In this document: positions 53,055 to 60,325 of the stretch, piece after piece
Numbering within the stretch: the stretch's first letter is position 1
Layout of the letters: each line of letters starts with the position of its first letter
NCBI RefSeq assembly: GCF_000174195.1
Contig: NZ_ACFY01000058.1
Location: 25,232-89,231, forward strand
Source: Roseburia inulinivorans DSM 16841
GTDB lineage: Bacteria; Bacillota; Clostridia; Lachnospirales; Lachnospiraceae
DNA length: 64,000 nt
Direction: 5' to 3'
Program-made: the position numbers and the translations under genes
The notes under the pieces: generated by a model
Database searches by the model: none
What the model was told of the DNA's origin: nothing
What the model saw: the letters and a program-made list of their open reading frames with translations, nothing else

Positions 53055-53426
53055 TTACTTTGCAACAATATTTTTTGCAGCCACGACATCTACCCCGGTT
53101 CCGGCAACATTGGAAACCACAACATCCCCGATTTTGACAGGTGCAGTCACAACGACATTTTTCAAGGCACTGGCACATTCAAAAATTTTGGCTTTTGGAA
53201 TGTCACTGGCTGTTTTAACATTGACCATCGGTGATATTCCGCCTTCCACACGGACAGTGGAAGTCACGATACGTGTTGGATTTGTGACTTCTTTTCGGGC
53301 ATAGGCATCACCTCTTGGACAGGTGTTTCCGGTAACGGATACGACATCGGTGCCGTTCATTGTAACAGTAATGGAACATCCGAGCGGACATCCAATACAG
53401 GTAAGTTCACGAGTTGTTTCGCTCAT
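53055..53426 (-). CDS. DUF1667-type small Fe-S protein of the glycerol-3-P operon
   Basis: A 123-residue protein starting TRELTCIGCPLGCSITVTMN, with CxxCxxxC and a fourth Cys in GNTCPRGDAYA, a probable Fe-S site. This family (DUF1667) is regularly encoded after GlpA-like and pyridine-nucleotide oxidoreductase genes and probably acts as an electron-transfer subunit. It starts 2 nt after the upstream stop, so it is the third gene of the operon. Its stop codon coincides with the end of the repeat element at 53056. Confidence 0.85.
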   Translation of the reverse strand: MSETTRELTCIGCPLGCSITVTMNGTDVVSVTGNTCPRGDAYARKEVTNPTRIVTSTVRVEGGISPMVNVKTASDIPKAKIFECASALKNVVVTAPVKIGDVVVSNVAGTGVDVVAAKNIVAK

Positions 53427-53428
53427 AA

Positions 53429-54691
53429 TTACGCCTCCTCAATTTTGATTGTAATTTTACTTAAATCAGGATATTCGCCCAGTTTTTTCTTGTCTAAGAT
53501 GACCTGTTCCATTTCGCCGGGAGCCATGACCGGACGTTTGCGTTTTGAAATGAGCTGGTCGTCAAAATAGGTGGCAATGGCGCAGTTTTTATAAACAGCA
53601 CCAACACGGAAACGAACGGTTAAAGTATCATCCATTTCTGTTGGGCGGATGTATTTTGGAACAGTGTAACGGACACCATCGACCGGAAGTATCTCAACAA
53701 TTTTTGCATCTTTTTCCTTGCCGTTTTTAATATAATTTGCAGCATTTTTTCCGGCAGCGGATGCTTCCTGGGAAACATAATCTACCAGATCATGAACGTG
53801 AAGCACATTGCCGCAGGCAAAAATTCCATCGATGTTTGTCTCTAAACTGTCATTGACAACTGGACCTGAGGTTACCGGGTTTAAGGCAACACCGGCGCTT
53901 TTACTCAGTTCATTTTCCGGGATCAGACCACAGGAGAGCAGCAGCGTGTCACAGGTATAGCGTTCTTCCGTGCCGGGGATTGGTTTGCGGTCAGAACCAA
54001 CTTCCGCAATCGTAACTGCCTCGACACGGTTTTTTCCTTCGATATCTACGACTGTGTGGCTTAATTTTAAGGGAATGTCAAAATCATTTAAACACTGTAC
54101 AATATTACGTTTTAATCCGCCGGAATAAGGCATTAATTCTGCAACAACTTTTACTTTTGCACCCTCTAAGGTCATGCGGCGTGCCATAATAAGACCGATG
54201 TCACCGGAGCCTAAGATCACAACTTCTTTTCCCGGCATATAGCCTTCCATATTGACAAGGCGCTGGGCAGTTCCGGCGGAATAAATGCCGGCAGGGCGGT
54301 AGCCCGGAATGTTTAAGGCACCTCTGGATCGTTCGCGGCAGCCCATAGCGAGAATGACAGCTTTCGCCTGAACTTCAAACATGCCATCTTCACGGTTCAT
54401 GGCGGTTACTTTTTTATCAGCAGAAATGTCCATGACCATAGTATTTAACTTGTATTCGATTCCACGATCTAAGACCATATCGATAAAACGGGAAGCATAT
54501 TCCGGGCCGGTTAATTCTTCTTTGAATGTGTGGAGGCCAAATCCGTTGTGGATACACTGATTTAAAATTCCACCAAGTTCTTTATCACGCTCAATGATTA
54601 ATATGCTGTCAATCCCATGATCTTTTGCGCTTGCAGCAGCGGCAAGTCCGGCAGGACCACCTCCAACGATAACTAAATCATATGTATTCAT
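53429..54691 (-). CDS. FAD/NAD(P)-dependent oxidoreductase of the glycerol-3-P operon
   Basis: A 420-residue flavoprotein of the pyridine nucleotide-disulfide oxidoreductase fold. FAD site LVIVGGGPAGLAAAASAKDHG at the N-terminus, NAD(P)-binding EVVILGSGDIGLIMARRM (about 160-177) and a second FAD contact GIFACGNVLHVHD. A redox-active CxxC disulfide is not seen. The middle position between a GlpA-like dehydrogenase and a DUF1667 protein suggests it passes electrons between glycerol-3-P and NAD. AAGGAGG precedes the ATG and overlaps the upstream stop. Confidence 0.88.
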   Translation of the reverse strand: MNTYDLVIVGGGPAGLAAAASAKDHGIDSILIIERDKELGGILNQCIHNGFGLHTFKEELTGPEYASRFIDMVLDRGIEYKLNTMVMDISADKKVTAMNREDGMFEVQAKAVILAMGCRERSRGALNIPGYRPAGIYSAGTAQRLVNMEGYMPGKEVVILGSGDIGLIMARRMTLEGAKVKVVAELMPYSGGLKRNIVQCLNDFDIPLKLSHTVVDIEGKNRVEAVTIAEVGSDRKPIPGTEERYTCDTLLLSCGLIPENELSKSAGVALNPVTSGPVVNDSLETNIDGIFACGNVLHVHDLVDYVSQEASAAGKNAANYIKNGKEKDAKIVEILPVDGVRYTVPKYIRPTEMDDTLTVRFRVGAVYKNCAIATYFDDQLISKRKRPVMAPGEMEQVILDKKKLGEYPDLSKITIKIEEA

Positions 54692-54693
54692 GG

Positions 54694-56145
54694 CTAAACC
54701 TCCTTATTATATCCAACAACAATATTGGAACCAACGCCGTTTTTGGTAATGTCAAAAATGCTCATCGGAACTTCACGCTCCAAAATTTCCATGGTACGAG
54801 GAGAACAGAAACCTGCCTGACAGCGTCCCATGCCGGCTCTGGTGCGACGTTTTACTCCATCTAAGGAGCGGGCACCGAGTGGGCGGTGGATTGCGTCCAT
54901 AATTTCTCCCTCTGTGATCATTTCACAGCGGCAGATGATGTTACCGTATTCAGGATGCTCCTTGATGAGTTTATTTCGTTCTTCCAAAGACAGTGTATCC
55001 AGGCGGAGAATTCCTTTTCGTGTTCCAACAAAATCAGGATTTTTCTCCAATGGAAGAAGCCCTTTTACAATATCAGTGACCATCTCTGCAATTGCAGGGG
55101 CGGAGGAAAGACCGGGGGATTCGATTCCGGCAGCATTGATAAATCCCTTTGCGTCTTTCACTTCTCCGATCACAAAGTCATCGCTATCCTCATGGGCACG
55201 CAGTCCTGCAAATGAGGTGATGACCTGGCGCATTGGAACATTTTTCACGCTTCGTGCGGCAGTGGCAGCGAGTGAGTCAAGTCCGGAAGCCGTGGTGTTG
55301 ACAGCCTCTTTGTCGTCTACGTCAACAGCAGTTGGACCGACTAACAGATTTCCATGTACAGTCGGTGTGACGAGAACACCTTTTCCCATTTTGGAAGGAA
55401 GCTGGAAAATCGTATGGGAAACATGGGTTCCGGCATCTTTGTCCAACAGACAGTACTCGCCTTTTCGTGCGGTGATATGAAGTTTGTTTTCACTTACCAT
55501 ATTATTAAAAACATCGGCGTAAACACCGGCGGCGTTAATTACAACTTTGGCTTCAAAAGTTTCTTTGTTTTTCGTATCTGTGTGGAGCGTGGAAATACGG
55601 TAACTATCTCCGTTTTTTTCAATTGTATCCACCTGTGTATTCAGGAAAAATTTCACTCCGTTCGTGCAGGCATTCTCTGCAAATGCCATTGTCATATGGA
55701 ATGGGCAGACGATTCCGCCGGTAGGAGCGAAGAGTGCACAGGTGACATCGTCGCTTAAATTCGGTTCCATTGCGATCAGTTCTTCACGTTCTATGATACG
55801 GAGACCCGGCACGCCGTTGGAGGTTCCTTTTTCCAAAAGTTTTTCCAGACCACTTCGATCCTGATCTTTGGTACAAACTACGAGAGAACCATTTCGTTTA
55901 AAAGGAATGTCGAGATCCCTTGCAAGTTCATCCATTAAAAAGTTCCCTCTGACATTTAATTTTGCCTTGAGCGTACCTGGTGTTGCGTCAAAACCACCAT
56001 GGATAATAGCACTGTTTGCTTTGGAAGTACCGTTGCACACGTCTTCCTCGCGCTCAATGACACAGGCATTTACCTGATATTTGGAAAGTTCTCTTGCAAT
56101 TGCACTGCCGACAACCCCGGCACCAATAATTGCTACATCATACAT
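54694..56145 (-). CDS. glpA: Glycerol-3-phosphate dehydrogenase-type FAD oxidoreductase (GlpA-like)
   Basis: A 483-residue DAO-fold flavoprotein. FAD motif DVAIIGAGVVGSAIARELSKY at the N-terminus, NSAIIHGGFDATPGTLKA substrate region and VVINAAGVYAD. The C-terminus carries a BFD-like [2Fe-2S] domain with CRC (about 401-403) and CQAGFC (about 438-443). It would oxidise glycerol-3-P to dihydroxyacetone-P. The start is at 56145: AAGGAGGA (56152-56159) is 6 nt upstream, and the frame upstream crosses the leader hairpins. Regulation by GlpP is likely from the leader terminator. Related 2-hydroxyglutarate oxidases (LhgO) are an alternative. Confidence 0.88.
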   Translation of the reverse strand: MYDVAIIGAGVVGSAIARELSKYQVNACVIEREEDVCNGTSKANSAIIHGGFDATPGTLKAKLNVRGNFLMDELARDLDIPFKRNGSLVVCTKDQDRSGLEKLLEKGTSNGVPGLRIIEREELIAMEPNLSDDVTCALFAPTGGIVCPFHMTMAFAENACTNGVKFFLNTQVDTIEKNGDSYRISTLHTDTKNKETFEAKVVINAAGVYADVFNNMVSENKLHITARKGEYCLLDKDAGTHVSHTIFQLPSKMGKGVLVTPTVHGNLLVGPTAVDVDDKEAVNTTASGLDSLAATAARSVKNVPMRQVITSFAGLRAHEDSDDFVIGEVKDAKGFINAAGIESPGLSSAPAIAEMVTDIVKGLLPLEKNPDFVGTRKGILRLDTLSLEERNKLIKEHPEYGNIICRCEMITEGEIMDAIHRPLGARSLDGVKRRTRAGMGRCQAGFCSPRTMEILEREVPMSIFDITKNGVGSNIVVGYNKEV

Positions 56146-56218
56146 ATCAAATCCTCCTTGTTTTGCGAAGCAAAATCCGAGCCCCTCTGGGCGAGGAGAG
56201 GATTTAGCCTCCTTGATA

Positions 56219-56270
56219 CAAAAAAAGAGCAAAGAAACAAGGCGATTCCTATCGCCCTATTACCTTGCTC
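56219..56270 (-). promoter_or_regulatory. Leader terminator, likely GlpP antitermination target
   Basis: On the minus strand GAGCAAGG ... inner GGCGAT/ATCGCC ... CTTTGCTC is followed by T7, a full terminator between promoter (56302-56329) and glpA start. With glpP at the other end of the cluster, this fits GlpP-controlled antitermination. Confidence 0.7.
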
Positions 56271-56301
56271 ATGTCTCTCGGTAAGTTATTAACTTAACTA
56301 T

Positions 56302-56329
56302 AGTATAGCATGAAATAATAAAAGTGCAA
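56302..56329 (-). promoter_or_regulatory. Promoter of the glpA operon
   Basis: Minus strand: TTGCAC (56324-56329), a 16-nt spacer and TATACT (56302-56307). The -35 touches the start of the transposase remnant. Confidence 0.7.
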
Positions 56330-56335
56330 GGGAAA

Positions 56336-56803
56336 TTTGATGTTTTTCCAGGTAACCAAAACGAGCAGACAACGCTTAAGCCTCTGGAGAAGAAAATCAT
56401 AAAAGATTTTAACTGTAGTGAATTTATTTTCTGTTCAGATGCCGGTCTTGAAAGCGCAAATGACCGGGCGTTTAACAGTATCGGGAATCGGGCTTATGTC
56501 ATCACGCATTCCATTAAAAAGATGAAGCAGGAAGACCGTCATATTGCCCTGAATCCAACACAGTTCGGAAAAGCTGGTTCGACAGGTTTTTTAGATATCA
56601 GGACTTTGGACGAAACAGATGAAGAAGTTTTTAACTCCATTTACTACAAGGAAGTTCCTGTTTTTACCGGAGATTTGGATGGGACGCTGATCGTTCCATC
56701 CTACACCCGAACTGAAATAACAGACTCTTTACACAAAACTTTTGGTTTTCGGACAGACTATGAATTTATCAAAAAATCTACGATGCGAAGCATCATCAAG
56801 TAA
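56336..56803 (+). mobile_element. IS1634-type transposase remnant
   Basis: About 155 codons from the middle and end of an IS4-superfamily (IS1634-like) transposase. VFPGNQNEQTTLKPLEKKII, FIFCSDAGLESANDRAF, RAYVITHSIKKMKQEDRHIA and NPTQFGKAGSTGFLDIRTLD are typical; the C-terminal HKTFGFRTDYEFIKKSTMRS follows directly after GDLDGTLIVPSYTRTEITDS. The 5' half is absent and an internal deletion joins the two parts, so it is inactive. It separates the glp operon from the GC-rich block and may have brought in part of the glp promoter. Confidence 0.8.
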
Positions 56804-56856
56804 ACAAAAGAAATAAATTTACCATAGTGTAAAAAATATAGCACAATAGCACTATA

Positions 56857-56892
56857 AGAAAGGCTCCGGTGCCAAAAGCACCGGAGTCTTTC
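56857..56892. terminator. Bidirectional terminator before the GC-rich lipoprotein gene
   Basis: CTCCGGTGC (56864-56872) pairs with GCACCGGAG (56878-56886), extended by AAGAAAG/CTTTCT. Confidence 0.85.
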
Positions 56893-56899
56893 TGGAGAC

Positions 56900-59002
56900 T
56901 TACTTTGAAAGCACAACGGAAATGATGATCTCCTTTTCAGCCTCGCTCAGATCAAGCGCACCGTCGTCTGCGACGCTGACACGCAGTTCATACAGTGTGC
57001 CGTCGGTCAGAGTATCCACGCCAGTCCCGGATTCATCCGTGATCGTCCACAGCTCTTTGCTGACCTCTGCTAGCTTTCCGTCTGCACCGTAGGCATAGAG
57101 CTTCAAATCAGCGGCGCTTCCGGAAAGATTGTTCATCCGGAACGAGACCGTCGTGTTGGGATGAACATTTTCGACCGTCACAGTATTGCGCCAGCTCGCA
57201 ACCGTACCTTCGCCGCCGGCCTGCTCAAACTGTTCCTGTGTCAGTACGTTCCGTGCGGACTTGTCGAGATCGACCTTGCGGTAGGGCATTTCGGGAAGAT
57301 ACACAAAGCGGTCCTGCAAGCACAGCAGCTCCAGATAGCCCGTCGGGCAGTAGAGCGCGTTGCCGCTGTTTCCGGCATACATACCGATAGCCATGTTATT
57401 GTAGCCATATTTGTTGGAGACGTCCATGGTTAATACCGTCTCGCCGGTGGCAAAGTCCAGAATGATGTACTGCCACATGCCGCTTTCCAGATCCTGCACA
57501 TAGCCGTAAATATAGCCGGTTGCTGTGGAGAGCTTCATAATCGACGTGTCACTCAGGTCATTGCGACACCAGATACTTTTCATCTCATAGCCGGAATCGG
57601 TTTTGATGGTATCGACACGTTCGACGCCGGGTGCGATCATGCAGTTGCCCTTCGTCAGCCAGTTCGTGTCATAGATGTTGGCGTAGCTCTGGATGGAAGA
57701 GTCACTGGTGGGATCGGCAAGGCCTGCGCTGCCTGCGCCGAACCAGTTGCACACGATAGTGCTGACGGTGCCCTCACTGTCATCATAGACGATGGCAGAG
57801 TTATCAACCGCCACCTGATAGCCCTCGGGCAGATCATCCAGCACCGGCATGCTTGCAACAATCTCACCGGTCTTCATATCGAGCGCCAGCAGCTTGACTG
57901 GATCTGCGTTGTCGGTGAACATCACAAGATCCGGCGTCAGCGACGGGGAGCAGCCGCCGCCCCAGGTAAGACCGCCGCCGGTGGTCTTGTCGTTTTCGCC
58001 GCTGACCTTAGCGCCGACGCTCTCATACGGTGTGCACCAGACAGCCTCGACACCATTGTTGGCACGCAGCAGATAGCAGTTCTGGTTTGTCAGGATGACC
58101 GCGCCGTCCTTGGAGGCGGCAATGCCGTTTTCCGCGCCCTCGCCGGGGGTAAGCTCATAAACAAAGACCGCATCGGAGAGGTCAGCCTGCTCGCCATTGA
58201 GAATTGCGTCGATGGCGGAGCGCTCGATATAGCCCAGCACACCCTGCTGCTCACGCTCCGGGTAGATGCGGAAGCCGCCGGTTGCAAACCAGAGGTTTCC
58301 ATCGTAGTCAAAGACCACGGACAGAAGATTCTGCGTCAGCTCCTTGCCGAGCGCAGTCTCGGCTGCCGCCTTGATGTCAATGTCCAGTACCTTTTCAAAT
58401 TCAGGCAGGACATTTCCTGCTTCATCGGTTGCCATCAGCATCAGCACATGGTTGTTGCTGGTGGGGCAGACGATGTGGTTTTCCGAGTCCAGGAACGTAT
58501 AGGAGCTCTGGATGACGTAACCGCCGCCGTCATGCTGCTTTGGGGAGAAATAGCCCAGCGTCGTGGTTTCCTCCGCGTTCAGATCGCGGATGGCGATGCC
58601 GCCAAGCAGCGGAACGACTGCGTGGCCGTAGCTGTCAAAGTAAATGGCAGGCGAAGCGTTCGCGTTGGTTTTTTCATAGGAAACATTGATCTCCGGATAG
58701 ATGCCGAGCGGCAGGACTTCATCCGTAGAGTCGGTATTGTAGCCGTCGTGGTGAATGTTGGCGTCGCTCTTTGCCATATAGGGGTTTTCGTCAACACGTT
58801 TGGCATTCATGGCCTTTACCGGCAGGGCAGTGCTTACCGCGGATTCTGTATCCGATGCAGGCAGGGCAGTGCTTACCGCGGATTCTGTATCCGATGCAGG
58901 CATGTCGGAAGACTGCTTCGCACCGCAGGCTGCCAATGTCAGGCACAACACACCTGCCAGCATAAGGGTTGGTACAGAACATTGTAACTTTTTCCTTTTC
59001 AT
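56900..59002 (-). CDS. Large secreted lipoprotein, beta-propeller-like, unknown function
   Basis: 700 residues. Signal peptide MKRKKLQCSVPTLMLAGVLC with lipobox LAAC near residue 26, then a short linker with a 13-residue duplication (ASDTESAVSTALP twice). The mature protein is beta-rich with repeated blade-like units (FDYDGNLWFATGGFRIYPE, KDGAVILTNQNCYLLRANNG, GCSPSLTPDLVMFTDNADP), suggesting a propeller, and a C-terminal beta-sandwich (TVTVENVHPNTTVSFRMNNL). I recognise no named family. GGAGG precedes the ATG. It is co-transcribed with the degenerate receiver upstream. Base composition is clearly GC-richer than the flanks, suggesting transfer. Confidence 0.8.
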   Translation of the reverse strand: MKRKKLQCSVPTLMLAGVLCLTLAACGAKQSSDMPASDTESAVSTALPASDTESAVSTALPVKAMNAKRVDENPYMAKSDANIHHDGYNTDSTDEVLPLGIYPEINVSYEKTNANASPAIYFDSYGHAVVPLLGGIAIRDLNAEETTTLGYFSPKQHDGGGYVIQSSYTFLDSENHIVCPTSNNHVLMLMATDEAGNVLPEFEKVLDIDIKAAAETALGKELTQNLLSVVFDYDGNLWFATGGFRIYPEREQQGVLGYIERSAIDAILNGEQADLSDAVFVYELTPGEGAENGIAASKDGAVILTNQNCYLLRANNGVEAVWCTPYESVGAKVSGENDKTTGGGLTWGGGCSPSLTPDLVMFTDNADPVKLLALDMKTGEIVASMPVLDDLPEGYQVAVDNSAIVYDDSEGTVSTIVCNWFGAGSAGLADPTSDSSIQSYANIYDTNWLTKGNCMIAPGVERVDTIKTDSGYEMKSIWCRNDLSDTSIMKLSTATGYIYGYVQDLESGMWQYIILDFATGETVLTMDVSNKYGYNNMAIGMYAGNSGNALYCPTGYLELLCLQDRFVYLPEMPYRKVDLDKSARNVLTQEQFEQAGGEGTVASWRNTVTVENVHPNTTVSFRMNNLSGSAADLKLYAYGADGKLAEVSKELWTITDESGTGVDTLTDGTLYELRVSVADDGALDLSEAEKEIIISVVLSK
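58821..58898. repeat. Perfect 39-bp tandem duplication
   Basis: Units 58821-58859 and 58860-58898 are identical and code for ASDTESAVSTALP in the linker just after the lipobox. Copy number could vary without breaking the frame. Confidence 0.95.
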
Positions 59003-59052
59003 TGATATCCTCCATTTTTATGCTTATTGTCCCGGTTTGGTTCGATGCCCGT

Positions 59053-59412
59053 TTATTCAATCCAGGCATTCAGTCCTCGCTGGAATGCTTTTTCGGAAAC
59101 CGGCTTCATCAGGAAATAGTCGGCCCGCAGCCGGAAGGCATGAAGAGAGAAATCCAGGTCACTGCACCAGATCATCCGGCATGCTGGGCATAAGGACCGA
59201 AGGTGCTCCGCCGCATTCAACCCTGCCACCCCGGAAAGTGCAATGACGGCATTGGTTAGATCAGCTTTCTGCGCCGTTTCAAAAAAACGTTCCTGGTCGT
59301 CATATTGCATGACCTGCGGAAACAGCCCCTTCGCTTCACAAAACCGGGTAATTTGCTCGGCGTAGCGCTGCCGCTCTGCTTCCTGTTCTGCCAACACTGC
59401 AATACGATACAC
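59053..59412 (-). CDS. Stand-alone degenerate response-regulator receiver
   Basis: 119 residues of CheY-like fold without an output domain. It aligns with the receiver of the divergent LytTR regulator: YRIAVLAEQEAERQR against RIAIVDDLAAERT, GLNAAEHLRSL against GMEAAKKLRKT, and RADYFLMKPVSE against ALHYLVKPLTE. The acidic pair after strand 1 is AE, and the phosphoacceptor Asp (FLDIYMDG in the partner) is missing (VIALSGVAG), while the Lys of KP is kept. It is thus probably a pseudo-receiver. A GTG start at 59412 follows AAGGAGGGAG. It is first in a leftward operon with the lipoprotein. Confidence 0.75.
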   Translation of the reverse strand: MYRIAVLAEQEAERQRYAEQITRFCEAKGLFPQVMQYDDQERFFETAQKADLTNAVIALSGVAGLNAAEHLRSLCPACRMIWCSDLDFSLHAFRLRADYFLMKPVSEKAFQRGLNAWIE

Positions 59413-59458
59413 AGATCTCCCTCCTTCCTTCATCCGATTTAGCATCCTGCTTGTGCTC

Positions 59459-59487
59459 AGTATAAAAAGGCCATTCGCTTTTTTCAA
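59459..59487 (-). promoter_or_regulatory. Leftward promoter of the pseudo-receiver/lipoprotein operon
   Basis: Minus strand: TTGAAA (59482-59487), a 17-nt spacer and TATACT (59459-59464). Confidence 0.7.
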
Positions 59488-59493
59488 GCGCCG

Positions 59494-59523
59494 TGGCACG
59501 AAAGGGGCGATTTTGGCACGAAT
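59494..59523. promoter_or_regulatory. Candidate LytTR-regulator binding site
   Basis: Direct repeats TGGCACGAA begin at 59494 and 59514, a 20-bp period close to the two-turn spacing of LytTR half-sites. They lie between the -35 hexamers of the two divergent promoters, so one regulator could control both. Confidence 0.45.
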
Positions 59524-59538
59524 TCCGACAGCAGTTCT

Positions 59539-59567
59539 TTGTTATCCTCGACAAGCTGTGATATAAT
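59539..59567 (+). promoter_or_regulatory. Rightward promoter of the LytTR two-component genes
   Basis: TTGTTA (59539-59544), a 17-nt spacer and TATAAT (59562-59567). Confidence 0.7.
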
Positions 59568-59602
59568 TATCTTGGAATTTAAGCACAAGGAGAGAAACCT
59601 GC

Positions 59603-60325
59603 ATGAGAATTGCGATTGTGGATGATCTTGCTGCGGAACGCACACTGCTGAAAGGCAGGCTGGAGTGGCAGCTTCAGCGGAGAAAAGTACAGGCGGATAT
59701 TCTGGAATACGAAAGCGGCGAGACATTTCTGGAAGCGGCAAGGAAAGCACCCTTTACTGCCGCATTTCTGGATATTTATATGGATGGCATGACGGGCATG
59801 GAGGCGGCAAAGAAGCTGCGGAAAACCGACACTGACTGCCTGCTGGTTTTTATCACGACCTCGACCGACCATGCGCTGGAGGGCTTTCAGGTACGGGCGC
59901 TGCACTATCTGGTCAAGCCCCTTACCGAAGCGGACATCGACGCGCTGACGGACGAGCTGCTTGCCTGCATACCGCAGCCGGACAAATATATGGAGCTAAA
60001 GGTGGAGGGAAGCGAGATCCATCTGCGCTATCAGGATATCATCTACGCAGAACACTTCGCCCACTTGATCTACGTCCATACGACGGTTCAAAAGACGCTT
60101 GCCACACGCCAACCCTTCAAGACGTTCATCGCCTCACTAAAGGATGACACACGCTTTTTTGTGTGCGGGCGCGGAGTGATCGTGAATCTGGAACACGCGA
60201 AGGATCTGGAAGGTGCCGCCTTCCGCATGGCGGACGGAAGCCGCGTGTTTGTCAGTCAGGACCTTCTAAAAAGCGCCCGGCAGGCGCTTATGGAATTCCT
60301 GCTTCAAAGGGGGCGGATGGTATAA
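59603..60325 (+). CDS. LytTR-family response regulator
   Basis: A 240-residue AgrA/LytR-type regulator. The receiver has DD at residues 7-8, phosphoacceptor Asp in FLDIYMDG (about 55), TS in FITTSTD and K in LVKPL. The LytTR DNA-binding domain (about 130-235) shows YMELKVEGSEIHLRYQDIIYAE and RFFVCGRGVIVNLEHAKDL. AAGGAGAG precedes the ATG. The sensor kinase starts within the stop (TAATG). It faces the leftward operon of its degenerate receiver paralogue. Confidence 0.92.
   Translation: MRIAIVDDLAAERTLLKGRLEWQLQRRKVQADILEYESGETFLEAARKAPFTAAFLDIYMDGMTGMEAAKKLRKTDTDCLLVFITTSTDHALEGFQVRALHYLVKPLTEADIDALTDELLACIPQPDKYMELKVEGSEIHLRYQDIIYAEHFAHLIYVHTTVQKTLATRQPFKTFIASLKDDTRFFVCGRGVIVNLEHAKDLEGAAFRMADGSRVFVSQDLLKSARQALMEFLLQRGRMV

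Larger units (their letters stand above)
52359..53056. repeat. About 700-bp composite repeat element
   Basis: The left end AAACCAGAATTTAAC (52359-52373) and the inverted right end AAACCGGAGTTTAGG (53056 leftwards) match at AAACCrGArTTTA. The interior is non-coding and made of nested inverted repeats. The right end meets the stop codon of the gene at 53055 (TAAACC). The same end sequence starts at the stop of the last gene in the window (63964). An apparent 79-codon frame inside (52649-52888) is part of the repeat. Confidence 0.55.

Noticed and set aside
54830..55480. 216-codon frame antisense to the GlpA-like gene
   Set aside because: Low-complexity Ser/Arg composition and complete overlap with a clear flavoprotein domain.
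58448..58987. 179-codon frame antisense to the lipoprotein gene
   Set aside because: It arises from high GC in the sense gene and includes the tandem duplication; no start signal or family.
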